DNA from: Allorhizobium undicola ORS 992 = ATCC 700741
GTDB lineage: Bacteria > Pseudomonadota > Alphaproteobacteria > Rhizobiales > Rhizobiaceae
Direction: 5' to 3'
Assembly (NCBI RefSeq): GCF_000621665.1
Contig: NZ_JHXQ01000005.1
Coordinates: 62,001-126,000 of the forward strand
DNA: 64,000 bases
The notes under the pieces were generated by a model, which was given only the letters and a program-made list of their open reading frames with translations, ran no database searches and was not told where the DNA came from. Position numbers and translations under genes: made by a program. Below, piece by piece: positions 27,184 through 34,305 of this stretch (the stretch's first letter is position 1; each line of letters starts with the position of its first letter).

Positions 27184-28260
27184 TCAGTTCACGACGTAAG
27201 GCTTGTAGATAAGCCAGTCCTTCGGCACATAGGCATTGCCTTCCGCCGCGCCATAAACCGTCACCGTATCGCCCCCGGCCGCTTTCGAGGCCCCCAGCGC
27301 ACGTTCCGAACAGGTCATCAGGTCGAAAGCATTCGGCGCCTGTTCTGACAAGCAAAGCCCAAAGGACATGGTGAGCGGCCCCAGCGAACCGTTCGATCCC
27401 GCATTGATCACCGCCGTTGCCTTCAGCTTGGCGCGCACGGCATTGACGATGCGGCTGATTTCATCCTGATCGGAGGTATAGAACAGAATACCGAACCGGC
27501 TGCCATCGAAGCGGCAAACCAGATCGTCCGTTCCCGCGACCGCCTTGACCACCTTGGCGATCTGCTTGATGAAGCGCTCCGTCACCGTCGGGCCGAGATG
27601 GTCGGCCAGTTTCTGGAATTCATCGATTTCACCAACCGCCAGCCCGCACAGCAGCGGCATGGCCGGATTGACGTAGATTTTCGCCAGTTCCTTGTTGAAG
27701 GCCCGGCGGCTGCCCATGCCGGTCAGCGGATCGACGAACTTCGCCTGCTCCACCTGCTCGGCCTCGCGCTGCACGCCGGCAAGCTGTTCGGATTTTTCGG
27801 CAACGGTTTTCACAACGTTACTGTTTTCGGCCACCCGCTGCTCGGTGGCGGCCTTCAGCGCCTGGATCTGGCGGCTGAGTTCCGGATTGCCAAGATCGGC
27901 TTCCGTGCCGATCACGCGGCTGGCGTCGCCGATCAGGCGGCCATAATCCGATAGCGAGGATTTTTCCTGATTGAGCAGATTGATGAAACTGCTCATCTCG
28001 GCGCGCACCTTGGTATTGTGGCGCGCCAGGATCGCTTCCTCATGATGATGGGGCAGATATTTGCGCCCCAGCGCATCCAGCGCTTCCTGCGTTTTAACCT
28101 TGCCCAGCGCGATGAATTCGCGCACCAGATCCGGATTGCTGCCCGAATAGGCCTCATAGACAAGCTCGTAATTGCGCGGCAGGCCTTCAATGCCCATCTG
28201 GTGCATGGCAGTGGCGACGCGCAAGGCAATGCTGGAAGCCGGATTTTTCAAAGGCTGCAT
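27184..28260 (-). CDS. GGDEF-domain protein with degenerate active site
   Basis: A 358-residue soluble protein. Residues 1-170 are helical with no recognised domain. From about 174, a GGDEF fold begins with FVDPLTGMGSRRAF (176-188). The metal-binding region reads AVGEIDEFQKL instead of a DIDxFK motif, and the signature GG(D/E)EF position reads DGSRF (252-256). Both changes remove residues needed for c-di-GMP synthesis, so this is probably not an active cyclase; it could bind nucleotide, dimerise or regulate. There is no EAL domain and no transmembrane segment. It is a single gene preceded by a 493-base gene-free stretch with a tandem array. Confidence 0.85.
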   Translation of the reverse strand: MQPLKNPASSIALRVATAMHQMGIEGLPRNYELVYEAYSGSNPDLVREFIALGKVKTQEALDALGRKYLPHHHEEAILARHNTKVRAEMSSFINLLNQEKSSLSDYGRLIGDASRVIGTEADLGNPELSRQIQALKAATEQRVAENSNVVKTVAEKSEQLAGVQREAEQVEQAKFVDPLTGMGSRRAFNKELAKIYVNPAMPLLCGLAVGEIDEFQKLADHLGPTVTERFIKQIAKVVKAVAGTDDLVCRFDGSRFGILFYTSDQDEISRIVNAVRAKLKATAVINAGSNGSLGPLTMSFGLCLSEQAPNAFDLMTCSERALGASKAAGGDTVTVYGAAEGNAYVPKDWLIYKPYVVN

Positions 28261-28464
28261 CGAATGCTTCCCCGATTGGAATCAACGTTCGATGACACAC
28301 TAGCCCGATCCTTCTTTCTTTCGGTTACAGGGATCGGTAAAGTTTTAGAGACTAATTAATACCCCCTGAAAACCACGGTAAATCAGTCATCTCCCTGTGA
28401 ATTTTCAAGGTCTTTCTTCACAGCCGGCTTGGTGGCAACGGCCCCTGCCCGCTTTCCCATGCCG

Positions 28465-28713
28465 AAAACCGGCTTCCACTTTTGCCTGACAAAGTTTCTC
28501 CATCGTTTGTCGGACGGCAAAACCGGCTTCCACTTTTGCCAGACAAACTTTCTCCATCGTTTGTCGGGCGGCAAAACCGGCTTCCACTTTTGCCTGACAA
28601 ACTTTGCCTGTCGTTTGTCGGGCGGCAAAACCGGCTTCCACTTTTGCCTGACAAACTTTGCCTGTCGTTTGTCGGGCGCAAAACCGGCTTCCACTTTTGC
28701 CTGACAAACTTTA
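28465..28713. repeat. Tandem array, 4.6 units of 53-54 bp
   Basis: Units begin at 28465, 28519, 28573, 28627 and 28680 (the last partial, 34 bp). Each reads AAAACCGGCTTCCACTTTTG followed by a hairpin, GCCTGACAAAC / GTTTGTCGGGC in the later units. Units one and two carry TTTCTCCATC where units three and four carry TTTGCCTGTC, so the array is made of two subtypes. There are no spacers. The core matches the dispersed fixed module and the array at 8629-8811. It lies between the GGDEF gene (leftward) and the Sua5-type gene (rightward), ending 41 bases before that start codon. Confidence 0.9.
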
Positions 28714-28753
28714 TGCCATGACATGAAACCCGCGACGGATCCGGAAACAAGGC

Positions 28754-29728
28754 ATGGCAGATATTATTTCCACTCTCACCCGGCCCGATGAGGCGATTGC
28801 TGCGGCCCTGCCGCTGCTTCAGGCCGGGCAATGCCTGGCCATTCCCACGGAAACGGTCTATGGCCTGGCCGCCGATGCGACCAATCCTGAAGCCATTGCC
28901 CGGATTTACGAGACCAAGGGCAGGCCGCGCTTCAATCCGCTGATCTGCCACATGGCAGACCTGGCCATGGCCGAGCGTCATGCCGTGTTCGATCCGCTGT
29001 CGCGGAAGCTTGCCGAGCGCTTCTGGCCCGGACCGTTGACGCTGATCCTGCCGCTGCGGCCGGAAAGTTCCATTCACAGCCTTGCCACGGCAGGGCTGGA
29101 CAGCGTGGGCATTCGCATTCCCAAGGGTCTGACGGGCCGGTTGATTGCCGCCTTCGGCAGGCCGCTGGCCGCCCCCAGCGCCAATCGTTCGGGCCGTATC
29201 AGCCCCACCAGCGCCGCCCATGTCGCTGCCGATCTGGGCGAGAGGATCGCGCTGGTGCTGGATGGCGGCGCAGCGCCCGTCGGCGTGGAATCCACCATAC
29301 TGAAGGTGGAGGATGGCGCCATCCGCATGTTGCGTCCCGGCGGGCTGGCCGCGGAAGACATCGAGGCCGCCACGGGTTGCACCGTTATCCGCCCGCAAAA
29401 GGCAGGCGCCATCATCGAGGCGCCGGGAATGCTGGCCTCCCATTACGCCCCCGATGCCGCCGTGCGGCTGAATGCCACCCATGTCGAGCCGGGAGAGGCA
29501 CTGGTCACATTTGCCGGTTTCGCACCGGCGGGCATTGAAAAAGCGGCTCTGGTGCTCGATCTCAGCCCTGCGGGCAATCTTGCCGAAGCGGCGGCCAATC
29601 TTTTCAGCTTCATGAAGCTGGCCGATGCGAGCGGCGCCCCGCGCATCGCCTTTGCCGCCATTCCGATGAGCGGCCTCGGCGAGGCGATAAATGACCGTTT
29701 GCAGCGCGCCGCCGCGCCGAAGACCTGA
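28754..29728 (+). CDS. L-threonylcarbamoyladenylate synthase, Sua5 type
   Basis: A 324-residue cytosolic enzyme that makes threonylcarbamoyl-AMP from Thr, bicarbonate and ATP for the t6A37 modification of ANN-decoding tRNAs. The YrdC/TsaC domain (about 12-205) shows PTETVYGLAADATN, KGRPRFNPLICHM, FWPGPLTLILPL and APSANRSGRISPTSAAHV. A C-terminal Sua5 domain (about 215-322) follows the linker with GMLASHYAPDAAV, so this is the long Sua5 form rather than single-domain TsaC. It is nine bases upstream of the FAD oxidoreductase gene, forming a likely three-gene operon with the ModE-like regulator. Confidence 0.92.
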   Translation: MADIISTLTRPDEAIAAALPLLQAGQCLAIPTETVYGLAADATNPEAIARIYETKGRPRFNPLICHMADLAMAERHAVFDPLSRKLAERFWPGPLTLILPLRPESSIHSLATAGLDSVGIRIPKGLTGRLIAAFGRPLAAPSANRSGRISPTSAAHVAADLGERIALVLDGGAAPVGVESTILKVEDGAIRMLRPGGLAAEDIEAATGCTVIRPQKAGAIIEAPGMLASHYAPDAAVRLNATHVEPGEALVTFAGFAPAGIEKAALVLDLSPAGNLAEAAANLFSFMKLADASGAPRIAFAAIPMSGLGEAINDRLQRAAAPKT

Positions 29729-29737
29729 GGTGACAGA

Positions 29738-31171
29738 ATGAGCGAACAGCCTTCCTCCCCCGCCGTGCTGGAACGCATGATCGCCATTGTCGGCGCCGCC
29801 AATGCCGTGACGGATGCCGAGGGCATTGCACCCTATCTCAAGGAAAGCCGCGGGCTTTACCACGGCGCCTCGCCGCTTGTGCTTTTGCCGGCAAGCACGG
29901 ATGAGGTTTCGAGCATCATGGCGCTCGCCAGCCAGACCGGCACGCCCATCGTGCCCGTTGGCGGGCGCACCGGCCATGTCGGCGGACAGGTGCCGCGCGA
30001 AGGCTCCCGCGACGTGCTGCTATCGCTTGCCCGCATGAACCGCATTCGCGACATCGATCCGCTGGACAATATCATCATTGCCGATGCAGGCTGCATTCTG
30101 GCCGATATTCAAAAGGCGGCAGAGGCGGTCAACCGGCTCTTTCCCCTGTCTCTCGGCTCGGAGGGCTCCTGCCGCATCGGCGGCAATCTTGCCACCAATG
30201 CCGGTGGCACCGCCGTTCTGGCCTATGGCAACATGCGCCAGCTCTGCCTGGGGCTGGAGGTGGTGCTGCCCACCGGCGAGGTGTGGAACGGCCTGCGCCG
30301 CCTGAAAAAGGACAATAGCGGTTACGACCTGCGCGACCTGTTCATTGGCGCGGAAGGCACGCTCGGCATCATCACCGGGGCGGTGCTGAAGCTTTTCCCA
30401 CGACCGCTCGGCCATGAAGTGGCCTTTGCCGGACTTGCCTCGCCCGAGGCTGCCCTTTCGCTGTTCGAAAAGGCAAGCGCGCTATGCGGCCCTGCCCTCA
30501 CCGGCTTCGAACTCATGCCGCGCATTGGCGTGGATTTTACCACCCGCCACATTTCCGGCGTTCGCGATCCGCTTGCCACCCGCCATGACTGGTATGCGCT
30601 GATCGACATTTCCACCAGCGACAGCCCCGAAAGTGCAGCATCCATGATGCACGCGGTCCTGGATGCAGGCCATGCCGCGGGTCTTGTGGAAAATGCCGTG
30701 ATTGCCGGTTCGCTGGCCCAGCAACAGGGGCTGTGGCACATGCGCGAAAGCATGTCGGAGGCACAAAAGCCCGAAGGCGGCTCCATCAAGCACGACGTTT
30801 CGGTGCCTGTTGCCCGCATTCCCGCCTTCATGCGCGAGGCGGCAGAGGCGGTGATGGAAACCGTTCCCGGCGCACGTATCTGCGCCTTCGGCCATCTGGG
30901 CGACGGCAATATCCATTACAACATCAGCCAGCCCGTGGGCGCCGACAAGGCCGAATTCATCGCCCGCTGGCGGGAGGTCAATGCCGTGGTCCACCGCATC
31001 GTGCTGGCGCATGGCGGCTCCATCTCCGCCGAACACGGCGTGGGACAGTTGAAGCGCGACGAACTGGAGGCAACACGCCCGGCCATCGAAACCGAGCTGA
31101 TGCGCCGTATCAAGGCGGCTTTCGACCCGGCAGGCATCATGAACCCCGGCAAGATGGTCTCGCCCGGATGA
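29738..31171 (+). CDS. FAD-linked D-2-hydroxyacid dehydrogenase (D-2-hydroxyglutarate dehydrogenase-like)
   Basis: A 477-residue flavoprotein of the VAO/PCMH type. The FAD-binding half has GGRTGHVGGQVP, NIIIADAGCILADI and LGSEGSCRIGGNLATNAGGT. The C-terminal half has the His-rich site of the D-2-hydroxyglutarate/D-lactate group, FGHLGDGNIHYN and GGSISAEHGVGQLKRDEL. Such enzymes oxidise D-2-hydroxyacids and pass electrons to a carrier such as ETF. Whether the substrate is 2-hydroxyglutarate or lactate is not decidable here. Its stop overlaps the start of the ModE-like regulator by four bases. Confidence 0.88.
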   Translation: MSEQPSSPAVLERMIAIVGAANAVTDAEGIAPYLKESRGLYHGASPLVLLPASTDEVSSIMALASQTGTPIVPVGGRTGHVGGQVPREGSRDVLLSLARMNRIRDIDPLDNIIIADAGCILADIQKAAEAVNRLFPLSLGSEGSCRIGGNLATNAGGTAVLAYGNMRQLCLGLEVVLPTGEVWNGLRRLKKDNSGYDLRDLFIGAEGTLGIITGAVLKLFPRPLGHEVAFAGLASPEAALSLFEKASALCGPALTGFELMPRIGVDFTTRHISGVRDPLATRHDWYALIDISTSDSPESAASMMHAVLDAGHAAGLVENAVIAGSLAQQQGLWHMRESMSEAQKPEGGSIKHDVSVPVARIPAFMREAAEAVMETVPGARICAFGHLGDGNIHYNISQPVGADKAEFIARWREVNAVVHRIVLAHGGSISAEHGVGQLKRDELEATRPAIETELMRRIKAAFDPAGIMNPGKMVSPG

Positions 31172-31512
31172 CAGCGCCTCTCGAACTCACCTTCCGCATC
31201 GATTTTCCCAACGGTCTGCGGCTTGGTCCCGGCAAGGTGGCGCTGCTCGGGCTGATTGCCGAAAAAGGCTCGATCCGCTCCGCCGGAGAGGCTCTCGGCA
31301 TGTCCTATCGCCGCGCCTGGCTGCTGGCAGACGAGATCAACCGCATGTTCGTTGAAGCCTCCATTACCACCCGCCACGGCGGCAAAAGCGGCGGCGGGGC
31401 CTTTCTCACCCCCTTTGGCGAGGAATTGCTGGCGCGCGCCCGCCGCATGGAAGAGGCCGCCCGCAATTCAATCAGCGACGATCTTTCCTGGCTTGCCAAG
31501 GTCGCGACCTAG
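31168..31512 (+). CDS. ModE-like winged-helix regulator, DNA-binding domain only
   Basis: A 114-residue protein matching the N-terminal winged helix-turn-helix of ModE. LIAEKGSIRSAGEALGMSYR is the HTH, followed by RAWLLADEINRMF and the wing HGGKSGGGAFLTPFGEELL. The molybdate-binding MOP domains of full-length ModE are absent. The start at 31168 overlaps the previous stop (ATGA), and the longer frame from 30733 is rejected. It lies convergent to modABC, whose promoter carries a Mo-box-like palindrome, so it is the natural candidate for the regulator of that operon. How it would sense molybdate without MOP domains is unclear. Confidence 0.85.
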   Translation: MTAPLELTFRIDFPNGLRLGPGKVALLGLIAEKGSIRSAGEALGMSYRRAWLLADEINRMFVEASITTRHGGKSGGGAFLTPFGEELLARARRMEEAARNSISDDLSWLAKVAT

Positions 31513-31627
31513 AGCATTTTCAGGAAAAGTGGAAACCGGTTTTCCGTCCGGAAATGCGTAAAAACAAACAGCTTTAAAGTGTTACAGCGTCCTTTGTGCG
31601 TTTGATAAAACGCACGGCGCAGTAGAG
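31512..31627. repeat. Mosaic element between convergent ModE-like gene and modC
   Basis: The fixed module (31512-31569, AGCATTTTCAGGAAAAGTGG, then AAACCGGTTTTCCGTCCGGA) begins on the last base of the regulator stop codon. It is followed by AAAGTGTTACAGCG and the palindrome GTGCGTTTGATAAAACGCAC (31595-31614), the same palindrome as at 46807-46842 and 63091-63132. The placement between converging genes suggests a bidirectional terminator role. Confidence 0.75.
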
Positions 31628-31655
31628 CGTGGCTGCGGAAGAATAGTCCCGGTCT

Positions 31656-32729
31656 TCAAGCCTGGCGGAACAGGCCGCTGGCTTCAATGGCCACCGCCTT
31701 GAAGAACAGGGTCACGGGCGTGCCTTGCGCAAGGCCAAGCATGTGCATGGATTGCCGCGTGACAGTGGCGCGGATTATATCGCCTGCGCAATCCACATCG
31801 ACCGTGACGCTGGCATCCGCTTCTCCAAGCCTTTGCACCGCGCCCGAAATCCGGTTGAGCGAGGAAAGCGCGCCCTGCACGTCGCGCCCGACAATGACAT
31901 CGCTGGCGGGCAGGAAAATCCGGATTTTCGTGCCGGGCGGCAAGGGCGAGCGGCGAAGAAACAGGGTTCCGGCCCGGCAGCGCGCCAGCGTCACGCCCTC
32001 ACCCTCGTCATGCCCGATGATTTCGGCCTGGATAAAGCTTCCGGCGCGGCTATCCCCCAATTCGGGCAGGGCCTGCTGCGGCTCAAGAAGCTCTGCCCTG
32101 CCTTTTTCCATCGTGACGATCCGGCTGGCAAGCCGCGTCATCTCGGCCAGCGAATGCGTGACGTAGAGGATCGGCACGCGGGCCTCGTCGCGGATACGCT
32201 CCATATCGGGCAGGATCTGCTGCTTGAGATCGTGATCGAGCGCCGAAAGCGGTTCATCCATCAGCAACAGCCGGGGGGATGCCATCAACGCCCGCCCCAG
32301 CGCCACCCTTTGCCGCTCGCCGCCGGAAAGGGCGGCAGGCATCCGCCGCAAGAGCGGCGTCAGCCGCAAAAGATCGCTGATACGTTCAAGGCTCTCGCGC
32401 GCTGCGCCTTTCGGGACAAACCGGGCGCCATAGCGCAGATTGGCGGCAACGCTCATATGCGGGAAAAGCCGTGCCTCCTGAAACACATAGCCAATGCGGC
32501 GGCGATGCGGCGGCACGAAATGCCCGCCTCCGGCATCGCTCCACACATGCTCGCCAAAGCGGATATGGCCTGCATCCGGCGACAAAAGACCTGCAACCGC
32601 ATTGACCATCGTGGTTTTGCCCGAACCGGAGGGGCCGAACAGCACCGTCAGCCCCGGCCCGACCTGAAAACGGGCGCAGAGCATGAACTCACCCTGTTGG
32701 TGGCGAATATCGATGTCGAGCAGGCTCAT
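31656..32729 (-). CDS. modC: Molybdate ABC transporter ATP-binding protein
   Basis: A 357-residue ATPase. Walker A is LFGPSGSGKTT, the signature is LSGGERQRVALGRAL, and Walker B is LLLMDEPLSALD. A C-terminal region (about 290-355, with SSLNRISGAVQRL and ATVTRQSMHMLGLAQG) corresponds to the MOP/TOBE molybdate-binding domain of ModC. The start at 32729 overlaps the modB stop (ATGA), which fixes the start and implies translational coupling; the frame reading further into modB is a shadow. It energises molybdate uptake with ModB and ModA. Confidence 0.95.
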   Translation of the reverse strand: MSLLDIDIRHQQGEFMLCARFQVGPGLTVLFGPSGSGKTTMVNAVAGLLSPDAGHIRFGEHVWSDAGGGHFVPPHRRRIGYVFQEARLFPHMSVAANLRYGARFVPKGAARESLERISDLLRLTPLLRRMPAALSGGERQRVALGRALMASPRLLLMDEPLSALDHDLKQQILPDMERIRDEARVPILYVTHSLAEMTRLASRIVTMEKGRAELLEPQQALPELGDSRAGSFIQAEIIGHDEGEGVTLARCRAGTLFLRRSPLPPGTKIRIFLPASDVIVGRDVQGALSSLNRISGAVQRLGEADASVTVDVDCAGDIIRATVTRQSMHMLGLAQGTPVTLFFKAVAIEASGLFRQA

Positions 32730-33415
32730 GGCGCAATCCGTTTCGCCAGCCGCCGCGCCAGCACCTCCGACGCCATCAGCGCCAGAAACGAGAGCGCCAC
32801 GGATACCAGCGTCAGGCGAAGCGCGCCCGCCTCCCCGCCCGGCACCTGGGTATAGCCATAGATGGCGGCGGAAAGCGTCTGCGTTTCGCCCGGAATATTC
32901 GACACGAAGGTGATGGTGGCGCCGAATTCGCCCATGGCCTTGGCAAAAGCCAGCACCGCCCCCGCCGCAATGCCGGGCAGGGTGAGCGGCAGGGTTATGG
33001 TGAAGAACACCGCCACCGGCCCGGCCCCAAGGGTGGCGGCTGCCGTTTCCAGCTTTCGGTCCACAGCCTCCAGCGAAAGACGGATAGCCCGCACCATCAG
33101 CGGAAAGCCCATGACGGCGGCGGCCAGTGCCGCCCCCGTCCAGCGGAAGGAGAAGGTAAAGCCGAACCATTGATCGAGAAACGCGCCCACCGGGCCGCGC
33201 CGCCCAAAGGTGACGAGCAGAAGATAGCCCGTAACCACCGGCGGCAGAATAAGCGGCAAATGTACCAGCCCATCCAGAGCCACATGGCCGGGAAAGCGCC
33301 TCCGGGCCAGAAGCCAGGCGATCGCGACGCCAAAGGGCAGCGACAGGGCAACGGCGCTGCCCGCCACTTTCAGCGTCAGCAGCAGGGCGGTGATGTCTTC
33401 CGGTGTCAGGATCAT
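32726..33415 (-). CDS. modB: Molybdate ABC transporter permease
   Basis: A 229-residue inner-membrane protein with about five hydrophobic helices. The EAA-type cytoplasmic loop that contacts the ATPase is visible around LETAAATLGAGPVAVFF, with the conserved permease segment AFAKAMGEFGATITFVSNIP. Short ModB of this type pairs with ModC. It begins 17 bases after the modA stop and overlaps modC by four bases, so modABC is one operon, transcribed leftward. Confidence 0.95.
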   Translation of the reverse strand: MILTPEDITALLLTLKVAGSAVALSLPFGVAIAWLLARRRFPGHVALDGLVHLPLILPPVVTGYLLLVTFGRRGPVGAFLDQWFGFTFSFRWTGAALAAAVMGFPLMVRAIRLSLEAVDRKLETAAATLGAGPVAVFFTITLPLTLPGIAAGAVLAFAKAMGEFGATITFVSNIPGETQTLSAAIYGYTQVPGGEAGALRLTLVSVALSFLALMASEVLARRLAKRIAP

Positions 33416-33432
33416 CGGCAGCGCCGCATCGC

Positions 33433-34212
33433 TTACTGCGCTTCGTTCAGCAGCGTGAAACCGGCAGCGGAAAATACAGCGCCCGCCTTTTTGCCTTGCA
33501 GATAGGCGAGGAAAGCCGCCGCCTCCTGCGAATGCGGGCCTGCGGTCAGGGCCGCCGGATAAATGATCGGCGGATGACTGCCTGCCGGGAAGCGATCGAG
33601 GATCTTGACGCCCGGATCGACCTTCGCATCGGTTTCATAGACGATACCGAGCGGGGCCTCCTGCCGCGACACTAAAAGCAGGGCGGCGCGCACATTTTCC
33701 GCCTGGGCAATCTGATCCTTCACGCCCGGCCAGAGGCCAAGCTTTTCGAGCGCCGCCTTGCCGTAAATGCCCGCCGGCACCGATTGCACCGCTCCCATGG
33801 CCAGCCGTCCGCCTGAAAGCGCCCCGGCAAGGTCCATGCCGGGCGCGATGGCAAGCTTTGCCTGCGACTGGCTGGCGGCAATCAGCACCAGCCGGTTGCC
33901 CAGAAGGTTTACCCGGCTTTGCGCATCGATCCGCCCGGCCTTGTCGAGATAATCCATCCAGTCGAGATCGGCGGAGACGAAAAGATCGGCAGGCGCGCCC
34001 TGTTCGATCTGCCTTGCCAGCGCCGAACTGGCGGCAAAGGACAGCTTGACCTCCGTGCCGGTCTCGGCCTTCCAGTTAGCTGAAACCTTTTCCAGCGTTT
34101 CCTTGAGGCTTGCGGCGGCAAAAACCCTGACCGCATCGGCGGCAAACAGCGCCTGCGCGGAAGAAACCAGCATGACAACCGCCAGAAAACCAGCGCGAAA
34201 CAAGGACAACAT
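33433..34212 (-). CDS. modA: Molybdate ABC transporter substrate-binding protein
   Basis: A 259-residue periplasmic binding protein with a signal peptide (LFRAGFLAVVMLVSSAQALF). The mature start has VRVFAAASLKETLEKVSANW, the typical ModA N-terminus, with serines of the oxyanion site in FAASSALARQIEQGAPADLF. VQSVPAGIYGKAALEKLGLW and GIVYETDA are further family landmarks. Start at ATG 34212, with AGGGGG close upstream; the frame is open to 34296, but that extension crosses the Mo-box-like operator. Confidence 0.93.
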   Translation of the reverse strand: MLSLFRAGFLAVVMLVSSAQALFAADAVRVFAAASLKETLEKVSANWKAETGTEVKLSFAASSALARQIEQGAPADLFVSADLDWMDYLDKAGRIDAQSRVNLLGNRLVLIAASQSQAKLAIAPGMDLAGALSGGRLAMGAVQSVPAGIYGKAALEKLGLWPGVKDQIAQAENVRAALLLVSRQEAPLGIVYETDAKVDPGVKILDRFPAGSHPPIIYPAALTAGPHSQEAAAFLAYLQGKKAGAVFSAAGFTLLNEAQ

Positions 34213-34226
34213 GTCCACCCCCTGAT

Positions 34227-34250
34227 CGATATATCCGAATGGATATTTCG
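34227..34250. promoter_or_regulatory. Mo-box-like palindrome in front of modA
   Basis: CGATATATCC-GAAT-GGATATTTCG is a 10+4+10 inverted repeat with nine of ten positions matching. It begins 15 bases upstream of the modA start codon. Known ModE operators are palindromes rich in TATA and bordered by CG, so this is a plausible binding site for the ModE-like protein coded at 31168-31512. Binding there would block the ribosome-site region or the promoter. Confidence 0.65.
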
Positions 34251-34305
34251 GTAGCCGAAGCAGAGCCGCAGGGCAAGCCCCGCGGCTGGTTTTCACGCGG
34301 AAGAA

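Noticed and set aside
26507-27199. 230-codon plus-strand open frame between the MFS and GGDEF genes
   Set aside because: It reads across the long inverted repeat, overlaps the MFS start, and has no motif; it is likely a chance frame.
30733-31167. Longer version of the ModE-like protein (259 codons)
   Set aside because: The extra part is an off-frame reading of the hydroxyacid dehydrogenase gene; the ATGA overlap marks the true start.
32730-33170. Upstream extension of modC into modB
   Set aside because: The open frame is a shadow of modB; the ATGA overlap and family alignment fix the start at 32729.
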